From positions 1 to 46,206 of the forward strand of contig JAFIGG010000024.1 of assembly GCA_020831485.1 (NCBI GenBank): a stretch of 46,206 nt of DNA, read 5' to 3'. The notes under the pieces were generated by a model. It had not been told where the DNA came from and made no database searches. It saw only the letters and a program-made list of their open reading frames with translations. This document shows, one piece after another, positions 8,702 to 16,459 of this stretch (position 1 is its first letter; every line of letters starts with the position of its first letter). This DNA comes from Opitutales bacterium. GTDB lineage: Bacteria > Verrucomicrobiota > Verrucomicrobiia > Opitutales > Oceanipulchritudinaceae. The position numbers and the translations under genes were made by a program.

Positions 8702-9748
8702 TTAGCAGCTGAAGCGGTATTCGGTTTTCGACTGAAAGACCTGCCCGGGGTCCAGGCGGGTTGAGGGCCATTGTGGGTGGTTGGGGCTGTCGGGGAGGTG
8801 CTGGGTTTCGAGACAGAATCCCGTGTGTTGGCCGTAGGGGCTCTTGGTGCGGTCTTCGGGCTCGAGGAAATTGCCGGTGTAGAATTGGATGGCTGGTTCG
8901 GTGGTGAATACGTCCATGATCCGTCCCGAAGCAGGATCTTCGACCCGGGCGATGGCCCGGTCGGGGGAGAAGCCGTCATAAAAGATGAGGCAGTGGTCGA
9001 TGCCGCCGACTTGGCTGAGCTGGATTTCCTCAACGGCGAGGTTCGGGCCTACGGCCAGCATTTCCCTGAAATCGAATGGGGTGCCCGAGACCGGGGCCTG
9101 CTCACCGGAGGGAATGCCGTCGCCATCGGTTGGCAGATAGCGGTCGGCGTCGATGCGGAAGCGCTGGGCATCGATCTTGCCGCTGGATTCACCGCTAAGG
9201 TTGAAATACGGGTGGCTGGTCAGGTTGACGACCGTTGGCTTGTCGGTTTCGGCGCGGTAATGATAGAGCAGGCCATTGGCTTCGGTCAGCTCCATGCGCA
9301 CTTCCAGCTTCATGGCTCCGGGATAGCCGTCCTCTCCATCGGCCAGTTCAGTGGTTAACAGGATCCCATCTTCCACCGCCTCGACCTGCCACCATTTCTG
9401 GTGCAAGCCACCGGGGCCGCCGTGCAGCTGATGCGGCCCCTGATTGGCCGTCAGCTGATAGGCAACGCCATCCAGTTCAAAGCGCGCATTGGCAATACGG
9501 TTGGCAAAACGTCCGATCAAGGCGTTGAAGTAGGAGCCGTTTTTCTCCACGTAGGAGCGTGGATCCTTCATCCCCAGAACCACGTCGGCCGCTTTGCCTT
9601 TGGCATCCGGCACCCACAATTCGTGGAGGATGCCGCCGTAATTGAGAATGACGGCTTTGAGGCCGGAATCCGCTTTGAGAGTCCAGGCAATCAATTCCTG
9701 ACCATTGTTCAAAGTTGCGATCGTTCGGGAGGATACTTCGACTGACAT
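8702..9748 (-). CDS. galM: Aldose 1-epimerase (mutarotase)
   Basis: Interconverts alpha- and beta-anomers of glucose or galactose. It has 348 residues from ATG 9748, close to the E. coli length of 346; the open frame continues upstream without family similarity. Family motifs include LNYGGILHELWVPDAKG, YFNALIGRFANRIANARFELDG, the His-containing NLTSHPYFNLSG, GIDHCLIF, EPAIQFYTGNFL and the C-terminal GFCLETQHLPDSPNHPQWPSTRLDPG with the expected acidic residue. There is no signal peptide, so it is probably cytoplasmic. It is divergent from pdxJ, with an 81-bp spacer carrying a perfect 8-bp inverted repeat. Confidence 0.93.
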   Translation of the reverse strand: MSVEVSSRTIATLNNGQELIAWTLKADSGLKAVILNYGGILHELWVPDAKGKAADVVLGMKDPRSYVEKNGSYFNALIGRFANRIANARFELDGVAYQLTANQGPHQLHGGPGGLHQKWWQVEAVEDGILLTTELADGEDGYPGAMKLEVRMELTEANGLLYHYRAETDKPTVVNLTSHPYFNLSGESSGKIDAQRFRIDADRYLPTDGDGIPSGEQAPVSGTPFDFREMLAVGPNLAVEEIQLSQVGGIDHCLIFYDGFSPDRAIARVEDPASGRIMDVFTTEPAIQFYTGNFLEPEDRTKSPYGQHTGFCLETQHLPDSPNHPQWPSTRLDPGQVFQSKTEYRFSC

Positions 9749-9777
9749 GCGTCGATGGATGATAACTGAAGCCTGAA

Positions 9778-9810
9778 TTGGCAATGTGAAAGCGATTGCT
9801 GAATTGCCAA
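9778..9810. promoter_or_regulatory. Inverted repeat between galM and pdxJ (operator candidate)
   Basis: TTGGCAAT (9778-9785) and ATTGCCAA (9803-9810) are perfect reverse complements separated by 17 bp, with an inner GCAAT/ATTGC pair as well. It sits 20 bp before the pdxJ ATG and 30 bp before the galM ATG, where a dimeric repressor or a 5' UTR hairpin would act. No known regulator site is recognised. Confidence 0.35.
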
Positions 9811-9829
9811 ACAGGCGAGTATTCGCAGC

Positions 9830-10612
9830 ATGAGCCTCATGAAATCCAGCCAGCCCATACTCCTCGGAGTAAACATCGACCACTCGGCAACGGTGAGGGA
9901 AGCCCGCTATCAGGGCTATGAGCGCCGCCGGGGCCAGATGGTGGAACCCGATCCGATCGCCTTTGCCATCGAGGCTGAACGCGCGGGGGCCGACGGCATT
10001 ACCGTGCACCCGAGAGAAGATGAGCGCCACATCAAGCGTGCCGATGTGCTGGACCTGATGGCCGCGCTGCAGGTTCCGGTGAATATGGAAATGGCGGCGA
10101 CCGACGCCATGGCCGAATTCGCCCTCAAAGTAAAGCCGCAGACGGTTTGCCTGGTTCCTGAGAAACGCGAAGAGGTCACCACTGAAGGGGGACTCGATGT
10201 GCTCGGACAGAAAGGCCGTATCGGAACCACTATTCAGAAAATGCACGATGCCGGGATAAAGGTAAGCCTGTTCATCGATCCGGAGTCTGATCAGATCGAG
10301 ACCGCCGCCGAACTGGGTAGCGACTTTATAGAATTGCACACTGGGGCCTACGCTAACGCCTACTTCGAAACCGCGGCCCGGGCGGCTGAGTTTGAAAAGC
10401 TGAAACAGGGCAGCTTGCTGGCGCAAAAGCTCGGCCTGATAGTGAATGTCGGCCACGGCATCAATTACACGAACATTGCCGAAGTCCGCGAACTGCCAGC
10501 GATCCATGAGATGAACATCGGCCATTCCATTGTCAGCCGGGCACTCTTCAGCGGCATTCGCGAAGCGGTCCGGGAAATGAAACAACGCATGAATCCGGGA
10601 TGGACGGTTTGA
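9830..10612 (+). CDS. pdxJ: Pyridoxine 5'-phosphate synthase
   Basis: Condenses 1-deoxyxylulose 5-phosphate with 3-amino-2-oxopropyl phosphate to make pyridoxine 5'-phosphate, the last ring-forming step of DXP-dependent vitamin B6 synthesis. A TIM barrel of 260 residues (257 if translation starts at ATG 9839). Family blocks are LGVNIDHSATVREARY, GITVHPREDERHI, VNMEMAATD, QTVCLVPEKREEVTTEGG, SLFIDPE, ELHTGAYA and VNVGHGINYTNI. acpS begins 13 nt before the stop, a pairing also found in Proteobacteria. Confidence 0.96.
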   Translation: MSLMKSSQPILLGVNIDHSATVREARYQGYERRRGQMVEPDPIAFAIEAERAGADGITVHPREDERHIKRADVLDLMAALQVPVNMEMAATDAMAEFALKVKPQTVCLVPEKREEVTTEGGLDVLGQKGRIGTTIQKMHDAGIKVSLFIDPESDQIETAAELGSDFIELHTGAYANAYFETAARAAEFEKLKQGSLLAQKLGLIVNVGHGINYTNIAEVRELPAIHEMNIGHSIVSRALFSGIREAVREMKQRMNPGWTV

Positions 10613-11013
10613 ACCTATCCCTGCCACCCGCTGGCAAGGTCTTGAGCGTTGGCATCGACTTGGTCGAATGCGCGCGCCTGCAAAAAGCCCTTGATCGCCA
10701 GGGTGAATTGTTCCTCAAAAAGGTATTCACCGAGTGCGAACGCAGCTACTGCATGGGCATGAAAAACCCGACCCCCTACCTCGCCGCCCGCTTTGCGGCC
10801 AAGGAAGCCGTGGCCAAAGCCTTCACCACCGGCATCGGCGAGCACCTGGACTGGCGCTCGATTGAAGTTATCAAAGGCGAACGCGAGCAGCCACTGATAC
10901 AGCTCGATGCCAAAGGGCAGGCGCTACTGGAGCATTTCGGCGCTTCCTCGGTTCGCCTTTCAATTACCCACACGGACAACTATGCATCGGCCATTGCGCT
11001 GCTGCTTGAGTGA
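10600..11013 (+). CDS. acpS: Holo-[acyl-carrier-protein] synthase
   Basis: Transfers 4'-phosphopantetheine from CoA to the serine of apo-ACP, activating fatty acid synthesis. It has 137 residues; the family core is about 120, with some ten extra at the N-terminus. The Mg-binding block VGIDLVECARL, FTECERSYCM, ARFAAKEAVAKAF and the C-terminal VRLSITHTDNYASAIAL are all present. The ATG lies inside the pdxJ 3' end (13-nt overlap), indicating translational coupling. The TGA is followed within 24 bp by the start of a DNA methyltransferase gene. Confidence 0.94.
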   Translation: MDGLNLSLPPAGKVLSVGIDLVECARLQKALDRQGELFLKKVFTECERSYCMGMKNPTPYLAARFAAKEAVAKAFTTGIGEHLDWRSIEVIKGEREQPLIQLDAKGQALLEHFGASSVRLSITHTDNYASAIALLLE

Positions 11014-11036
11014 ACCAGGAAACAGAAGACCTAACC

Positions 11037-11891
11037 ATGCCACATTCCCCCTCCCTGGATGCCTACCAGCTGATTCGAGAAGATTGCTGTGTCGGTTTGC
11101 GGAACATGCCCGAGGCAAGTGTCGACATCGTCGTCACCTCACCTCCCTACAATCTCGGTATCGCCTACAAGAGCTATAAAGACAAACTGCCCATGGAAGC
11201 CTACCTGGAGTGGACCATGGACTGGGTGAGCGAGCTCGAAAGAGTAATCAAACCCAATGGCTCCTTCTTTCTCAACCTTGGCAGCGCGCCATCACAGCCA
11301 CTGATGCCCTTTCAACTTGCGGTCGCCATTGGCGAGCTGTGGACCCTGCAGAACACCTTCCACTGGATCAAATCCATCACCGTCGAAACGCCCAAGGGCG
11401 ATCCGATGAGCACCGGGCATTTCAAACCGATCAATTCCAAGCGCTTCGTAACGGATTGCCACGAATACATCTTTCATTTCAGCCACGAGGGAAATGTCTC
11501 TCTCGACCGCCGCGCCATTGGGGTTCCTTATCAGGACAAATCCAACATCGGCCGCTGGAAGCACACAGAAGGGGGAGACCTCCGTTGCCGCGGCAACAAC
11601 TGGTTCATCCCCTATAAAACAATTCGCCAGAGGGACAAAGACCGTCCGCACCCGGCAACTTTTCCCGTGCAGCTGGCCGAGCAATGCATCCGTATTCACG
11701 GAGTCCACGAGCGGAGCCATGTCGTCGACCCTTTTGTCGGGCTCGGGCATGCCGCCCTAGGAGCCTGGAACAGTGGCGTAGCACGCTTCACCGGCTTCGA
11801 CATTGAGGAGAGTTACCTCAAGTGCGCACGCGAGCAGTTAGAGAAAAATGCCGGCGAGCCGGCTGGTCAGGCCGAATTGTTTTCCGACTGA
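11037..11891 (+). CDS. DNA methyltransferase (N4-cytosine/N6-adenine, beta-type order), no cognate nuclease
   Basis: Member of the N4/N6 DNA methylase family, 284 residues. Catalytic motif IV is TSPPYN at 34-39; SPPY is more usual in N4-cytosine enzymes, though some N6-adenine enzymes share it. The recognition region follows, then HPATFPVQLAEQCIRIHG (motif X) and SAM-binding motif I DPFVGLGHAA from D231, with GFDIEESY as motif II. The order IV-recognition-X-I is the beta arrangement. ATG 11037 is chosen; a GTG at 11010 overlapping the acpS stop would add nine residues. No restriction nuclease, helicase or specificity subunit lies nearby, so it looks like a solitary epigenetic or regulatory methylase. 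Its target cannot be read from sequence. Confidence 0.88.
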   Translation: MPHSPSLDAYQLIREDCCVGLRNMPEASVDIVVTSPPYNLGIAYKSYKDKLPMEAYLEWTMDWVSELERVIKPNGSFFLNLGSAPSQPLMPFQLAVAIGELWTLQNTFHWIKSITVETPKGDPMSTGHFKPINSKRFVTDCHEYIFHFSHEGNVSLDRRAIGVPYQDKSNIGRWKHTEGGDLRCRGNNWFIPYKTIRQRDKDRPHPATFPVQLAEQCIRIHGVHERSHVVDPFVGLGHAALGAWNSGVARFTGFDIEESYLKCAREQLEKNAGEPAGQAELFSD

Positions 11892-11914
11892 CCCCCGGCT
11901 GGCCGGCCGAAAGC

Positions 11915-12937
11915 TTAAGCCGAGACGGCCGAATGCTTCTCTACAGTTTCCGAGTAGAACTCGTGCAGAACTTCCATACGCTCCTGCTCACGGCGTTCTT
12001 CTTCGATTTCTTCCTGAGAACGCTGTTTTTCAGCCGCAATCAGGGCTTTGCGCATCCGGGTCAAAGCGATGTTCTGCAATTGACGCACCCGTTCGCGGGT
12101 AATGTCGAACAGTTCACCGACTTCTTCCAAGGTCTTGGGCTTGTCGCCATTGAGGCCGAAACGCAGACGCACGATTTCCGCTTCACGCGGGTCGAGGGTG
12201 TCGATCATGCGCTTCAAGTCGTCCAGCATGGTCTTGTTCTGCAAGCCATCCAATGGATTGACCGAGTTTTCGTCGCCAATCAGATCTCCAAGTTGGGCAC
12301 TGTCGTCTTCTCCAACCGGAGCGTCCAAGCTGCTCGGGCGAACACTGACCGACTTCAGGTGAGCCACCTTGTTGATCGGCATGCCGAGGGCGTAGGCGAT
12401 CTCCTCATTAGTCGCAGGACGGTCCAGTTCTTCTTCCAGCTGAGCCGCCATGCGGCGCATCTTGGCAATCTTGTCGACCAAGTGAACAGGCAGACGGATC
12501 GTCTTGCTCTGATTCGCCAACGCACGCTTGATGGACTGTTTGATCCACCAGGCGGCGTAGGTTGACAACTTACCACCCTTTTCTGGGTCAAAACGTTCAA
12601 CAGCTTTGATCAGACCGATGTTGCCCTCGCTGATCAAATCAAGCAAAGGCAGGCCGAAGCCGTCGTAATCATGGGCGATCTTAACCACCAGACGGAGATT
12701 CGATTTAATCATCCGCTCGCGTGCTTTCTCGTCACCCTGTTTGATCAGGGCCGCCAGTTCAACCTCCTCTGAAGGTTTCAGAAGCGGCGTCTTTCCGATC
12801 TCCTGAAGATAGATCTTGATCGTACTCTTCTCGGAGGACGGCAACTCACGCACATCCGTCACCTCCTCTTGCCTGTCTTGCTGGGTGCGCTTGACGGATA
12901 CAGATTTCTGCGGATTTTTTGTGTGGGTGTGGTTCAT
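11915..12937 (-). CDS. RNA polymerase sigma-70 factor, group 2 (RpoS/SigB-like)
   Basis: Sigma factor of 340 residues, much shorter than a primary RpoD and lacking region 1.1. Region 1.2 is IYLQEIGKTPLLKPSEEVELA. Region 2 includes LRLVVKIAHDYDGFGLPLLDLISEGNIGLIKAVERFDPEKG and KLSTYAAWWIKQSIKRAL. Region 3 carries TNEEIAYALGM, and region 4 ends with the helix-turn-helix TLEEVGELFDITRERVRQL. After region 4 comes a 35-40-residue, very charged tail (RSQEEIEEERREQERMEVL), probably a helix or coiled coil, not usual in this family. The residues after RERVRQ (LQNIALTRMRKAL) differ from the common IEAKALRKLR. It is convergent with the methyltransferase gene and divergent from glnS. An alternative or stress sigma factor is the likely role. 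Confidence 0.9.
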   Translation of the reverse strand: MNHTHTKNPQKSVSVKRTQQDRQEEVTDVRELPSSEKSTIKIYLQEIGKTPLLKPSEEVELAALIKQGDEKARERMIKSNLRLVVKIAHDYDGFGLPLLDLISEGNIGLIKAVERFDPEKGGKLSTYAAWWIKQSIKRALANQSKTIRLPVHLVDKIAKMRRMAAQLEEELDRPATNEEIAYALGMPINKVAHLKSVSVRPSSLDAPVGEDDSAQLGDLIGDENSVNPLDGLQNKTMLDDLKRMIDTLDPREAEIVRLRFGLNGDKPKTLEEVGELFDITRERVRQLQNIALTRMRKALIAAEKQRSQEEIEEERREQERMEVLHEFYSETVEKHSAVSA

Positions 12938-13267
12938 AATAAAAATTTTTCAGTATATTGAGCCTAAACTATTGCTCGGTCGAAACTAACTCCTTGATCG
13001 AGCATTCCCGTTGTCTAAACGGCTAAAAGAACAAGTGAACGGTTCTAAGCTCTTTTATTGAGACTTAGAATCAGTCCTTATCTAAATAAGACTGACATTT
13101 TGGCGATATGTTCACCAAATTCATAAAACTTGAGAGACGACAGCTGTTTTTCCTATCCATTCGACACCTATACGAAGCCCTGAAACACGGTTTTATTCCC
13201 GTTGCCTTTCATAAAAATCCTTTTGATGGTATCCGCATAGACCATTCAAGGCACCCAGACCTTCAAC
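12938..13267. other. Hairpin-rich divergent spacer between sigma factor gene and glnS
   Basis: 330 bp, clearly more AT-rich than the genes. The part from 12973 to 13094 contains consecutive inverted repeats (listed separately). The part from 13095 to 13267 holds only a 57-codon frame (13108-13281) of doubtful reality. Promoters for both flanking genes must lie here. The best -10-like word is TATACT on the minus strand (12956-12951), without a matching -35. Confidence 0.6.
12973..13094 (+). ncRNA. Possible structured RNA or leader (candidate only)
   Basis: Serial stems are TGCTCG/CGAGCA (12973-12978 with 12999-13004, extended to 9 bp by a G-U pair on the plus strand), CCGTT/AACGG (13008-13012 with 13018-13022), TTCTAAGCTC with GAGACTTAGAA (13043-13052 with 13060-13070, one bulge), and CAGTCCTTAT with ATAAGACTG (13072-13081 with 13086-13094, one bulge). 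AGAAC/GTTCT (13028-13032 with 13042-13046) competes with the third stem, so two folds exclude each other. The G-U pair favours the plus strand, i.e. a leader toward glnS. No known family is recognised; strand and transcription are inferred. Confidence 0.3.
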
Positions 13268-14941
13268 ATGAGCGAAGCTAGCAAACCGAAAAACTTTATC
13301 CGCGAAATCATCGATGCAGACCTGGAGTCAGGCCGGCACACGACCATCGTCACCCGGTTTCCGCCGGAGCCCAACGGCTACCTCCACATCGGCCACGCCA
13401 AGTCGATCTGCCTGAACCACGGATTGGCGCGGGATTACAAGGGCCGCTTTCACCTGCGCTTTGACGACACCAATCCCGCCAAAGAAAGCACCGAATACGT
13501 CGAAAGCATTCAGGCGGACCTGCGCTGGCTGGGGGCCGACTGGGGCGAGAACCTTTTCTTCGCCTCCAACTACTTTGAACAATTGTTTGAATGGGCTCAG
13601 CACCTGATTCGCGAAGGCCATGCCTTTGTCTGCGATCTCAGCGCTGAACAGATGCGGGAATACCGCGGAACTCTGACCGAACCCGGGCGACCGAGTCCCT
13701 ACCGGGAGCGCAGCGTCGACGAAAACCTCGACCTGTTCCGGCGTATGCGGGCGGGTGAATTCGCCACTGGCGCCAAGGTGCTGCGGGCGAAAATCGACAT
13801 GGGGCACCCAAATCTGAACATGCGCGACCCGATTCTTTACCGGATCACCCATGCGCACCACCACCGCACCGGCGACCAATGGTGCATCTATCCGACCTAC
13901 GACTTTACCCATGGCCAGAGCGACGCCATCGAAGGCATCACGCACAGTATCTGCACCCTGGAATTCGAAGACCACCGGCCCCTCTACAACTGGTTTCTGG
14001 AGCACCTGCCGACCCCTTCCAAGCCGCGCCAGATCGAGTTTGCCCGGCTGAATATGACCCACACCCTGACCTCCAAGCGCAAATTGCTGCAACTGGTGGA
14101 AGAGGGACATGTCAGCGGCTGGGATGACCCGCGCATGCCGACAATCAGTGGCATCCGCCGGCGCGGATACACGCCCGAGTCGATCCACGAATTTTGTGAC
14201 CGCGTGGGCGTGGCCCGCCGCAACAATACGATCGACCTGGCTCTGCTCGAATTCTGTCTGCGTCAGGATCTTGAAGAGCGTTCGCTGCGACGCATGGTGG
14301 TGCTGGACCCATTGAAGGTCGTAATCACCAATCTACCCGAAGACGCAGAAGAATGGTATGAAGGCCCCAATCATCCGGCCAACGAGGCAATGGGCAGCCG
14401 CAAAGTCGCTCTGACCCGTGAAATCTACATCGACCGCGACGATTTCATGGAGGACCCGCCGCGCAAGTTCTTCCGGCTCGGTCCGGGGCGCGAAGTCCGC
14501 CTGCGCTATGCCTGCTACATTACCTGCACCGAAGTCATTAAAGACGAAGCCGGCAATATCACCGAACTGCGCGCCGAAATGGATCCGGAATCCCGCGGCG
14601 GCTCGACCCCGGACGGACGCAAGGTCAAAGGCACGATTCACTGGGTCAGCGCCCAGATCAATGTTCCGATCGAAGCGCGGCTGTATGAGAACCTTTTTCT
14701 CAAAGAGGATCCCGAAGACGTCGAAGGCGACGGCAGCTACCTCGAAAATCTCAATCCAGACTCCCTGCAAGTGGTTGCCGCCTTTGGCGAACCGTCGCTG
14801 CGCGAGACGGATTTCAGCCTGCCCGTGCAGTTTGAGCGCAAAGGTTACTTTGCCCTCGATCCAGACTCAGACTCCGAGCAGCTGGTATTCAACCGCTCGG
14901 TGAGCCTGAAAGACAGCTGGAGCAAAAAAGCCGGGAAATAA
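13268..14941 (+). CDS. glnS: Glutaminyl-tRNA synthetase
   Basis: Class I aminoacyl-tRNA synthetase of 557 residues (E. coli 554). It charges tRNA(Gln) directly with glutamine. The HIGH signature is at 40-43 in [15 protein letters not shown], and the KMSKS-type loop is LTSKRKL at 267-273, the form typical of Gln[38 protein letters not shown] separates it from GluRS. The two C-terminal anticodon-binding beta-barrels are present ([24 protein letters not shown]). The ATG has no evident Shine-Dalgarno sequence. The gene is convergent with the oadA-like gene, stop codons 12 bp apart and covered by a hairpin. Co-occurrence with GatCAB is noteworthy. Confidence 0.96.
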   Translation: MSEASKPKNFIREIIDADLESGRHTTIVTRFPPEPNGYLHIGHAKSICLNHGLARDYKGRFHLRFDDTNPAKESTEYVESIQADLRWLGADWGENLFFASNYFEQLFEWAQHLIREGHAFVCDLSAEQMREYRGTLTEPGRPSPYRERSVDENLDLFRRMRAGEFATGAKVLRAKIDMGHPNLNMRDPILYRITHAHHHRTGDQWCIYPTYDFTHGQSDAIEGITHSICTLEFEDHRPLYNWFLEHLPTPSKPRQIEFARLNMTHTLTSKRKLLQLVEEGHVSGWDDPRMPTISGIRRRGYTPESIHEFCDRVGVARRNNTIDLALLEFCLRQDLEERSLRRMVVLDPLKVVITNLPEDAEEWYEGPNHPANEAMGSRKVALTREIYIDRDDFMEDPPRKFFRLGPGREVRLRYACYITCTEVIKDEAGNITELRAEMDPESRGGSTPDGRKVKGTIHWVSAQINVPIEARLYENLFLKEDPEDVEGDGSYLENLNPDSLQVVAAFGEPSLRETDFSLPVQFERKGYFALDPDSDSEQLVFNRSVSLKDSWSKKAGK

Positions 14942-14955
14942 GCGGGCAGCCGCTT
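14940..14955. terminator. Bidirectional hairpin between convergent glnS and oadA-like genes
   Basis: AAGCGG (14940-14945) and CCGCTT (14950-14955) form a perfect 6-bp stem with a GCAG loop, overlapping both stop codons. Neither side has a T-run, so it is at best a weak or factor-dependent terminator. Confidence 0.35.
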
Positions 14956-16459
14956 AAAGTTCCTCGACGCCGACGTCGTACTGCTTGCCGTTCACATGCA
15001 GGCGCAACTGACGCCCTGAACCCGCTGTGGCAGTCGCTGCCGGGGCTTTGTCTGCCGCCGGAGCTGAAGCTGCAGTGGCAGCGGAGGCTGATTGTTTTGG
15101 TTCCTTCTTCGCCTGATAGTACTTCGTCAACTCCTGCGGGAACATTGCATAGATCACACAGTGTTCGTCGTCCGAAGGCATTCCCGCCTCGGCCAAGTCC
15201 TTGCGAAGCGTATCCATGCGCGGCTTAATCATGTCCGCCGGTCGGCAGGTGATGGGTTCCTTGCCCGTCTTCTGCGCCGCAATTTTGCGCACTTCCGGAT
15301 CCACAGGAGCCGGCGTTTGACCATAATAGCCCAAGGCGATGTCCATGGCAGGTGGACTGAAATTCTTCCAACGGCCAAATTTCACATTCAGCATGGCCTG
15401 CACGCCCACAATTTGAGAGGTCGGCGTCACCAGCGGAATCCAGCCAAGCGCTTCGCGCACAACCGGAATTTCGGCAAAGACCTCTTCAAAGCGGTCTTCC
15501 ATTTTCTGCTCCTTCAGCTGGTTGCGGAAATTGGACAGCATGCCGCCCGGAACCTGATAAACCAGGGCATCGGTATCGACCACTTCGTTGCGGTGTGAGG
15601 TGAAATCCTTAAGCTCTGCATACACCTTCTGAAAGTGCTCGCGCAGAGTCTGCAAATCCTCGATCGAATACTTCGGGCAGCGCGGGTGGCCTTCGAGAAT
15701 GCTCAGCATGCGAACCGTATCCGGCTGGCCAGTGCCGTTGGCAAACGGAATGATGGAGGTGTCAATCGCATCCACGCCCGCTTCGATACCCGCGTAGTAA
15801 GTGGTCGCACCCAGACCGGCCGTTTCGTGAGTGTGCAGAACCAACGGAATTTTCACCCGCTCTTTCAGGCCCTTGACAATGTCATAGGCCACCTGCGGCG
15901 GAATCAATCCGGCCATGTCCTTGATGCAGATGGAATCGCAGCCCATCGCCTCAATTTCTTCACCCTGCTCGATGAACTTCTCGATCGTGTGCACCGGGCT
16001 CGAAGTGTAGCAGATCACGCCCTGCGCATGCTTTCCGGCCTTTTTGACCGCCTTAACGGCCGTCTCGATGTTGCGCATGTCGTTCAGAGCATCGAAAATC
16101 CGAAAGATATCCATGCCGTGCCTGGCCGACATCAGCACAAAGGTTTCAACCACATCGTCCGGAAAATTCGCATACTGGACGATGTTCTGCCCGCGCAACA
16201 ACATCATATGCGGCGTCTTCGGTGTGCCTTTTTTAATCGCATCCAGGCGGTCAAAGGGGAATTCCCCGAGAAAGCGCAGGCCGGCATCAATCGTTGCACC
16301 ACCCCAAGTTTCCAAAGCTCCAAAACCCATGTTATCAAGGGTCTCAAGAATCGGAAGCATCTGTGAGGTTTGCATCCGGGTCGCAGCCAGAGATTGGTGG
16401 CCGTCTCGCAGCACGGTATTGTTGAAGATCAATTTTTCGCTCATTTCCTCGACGGTCAT
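14954..16459 (-). CDS. Pyruvate/oxaloacetate carboxyltransferase (PycB/OadA-type) lacking the biotin domain
   Basis: Carboxyltransferase subunit of pyruvate carboxylase or oxaloacetate decarboxylase, 501 residues. The TIM barrel starts NNTVLRDGHQSLAATRM; the carbamylated lysine region CIKDMAGLIPP and metal-binding HTHETAGLG are intact. The C-terminal conserved region VDTDALVYQVPGGMLSNFRNQL is also present. A Pro/Ala-rich linker (about 455-482) leads to LRLHVNGKQYDVGVEEL, and the protein then stops. In full-length family members this segment is followed by another linker and a biotinyl domain with an MKM lysine; here about 70 residues are absent. The carrier must come from elsewhere, possibly AccB (28950) or an unlinked protein. 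Start is ATG 16459, with ATG 16444 as an alternative. Which of the two reactions it serves is undecided. Confidence 0.88.
   Translation of the reverse strand: MTVEEMSEKLIFNNTVLRDGHQSLAATRMQTSQMLPILETLDNMGFGALETWGGATIDAGLRFLGEFPFDRLDAIKKGTPKTPHMMLLRGQNIVQYANFPDDVVETFVLMSARHGMDIFRIFDALNDMRNIETAVKAVKKAGKHAQGVICYTSSPVHTIEKFIEQGEEIEAMGCDSICIKDMAGLIPPQVAYDIVKGLKERVKIPLVLHTHETAGLGATTYYAGIEAGVDAIDTSIIPFANGTGQPDTVRMLSILEGHPRCPKYSIEDLQTLREHFQKVYAELKDFTSHRNEVVDTDALVYQVPGGMLSNFRNQLKEQKMEDRFEEVFAEIPVVREALGWIPLVTPTSQIVGVQAMLNVKFGRWKNFSPPAMDIALGYYGQTPAPVDPEVRKIAAQKTGKEPITCRPADMIKPRMDTLRKDLAEAGMPSDDEHCVIYAMFPQELTKYYQAKKEPKQSASAATAASAPAADKAPAATATAGSGRQLRLHVNGKQYDVGVEEL

Noticed and set aside
9749-10627. Upstream extension of the galM frame to 641 residues
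   Set aside because: The extra N-terminal part is antisense to pdxJ; the mutarotase family begins at ATG 9748.
11892-11914. GC-rich stems (around GGCCGGCC, 11901-11908) as terminator between the methyltransferase and sigma genes
   Set aside because: Several short competing pairings are possible, none followed by a T-run; too uncertain to annotate.
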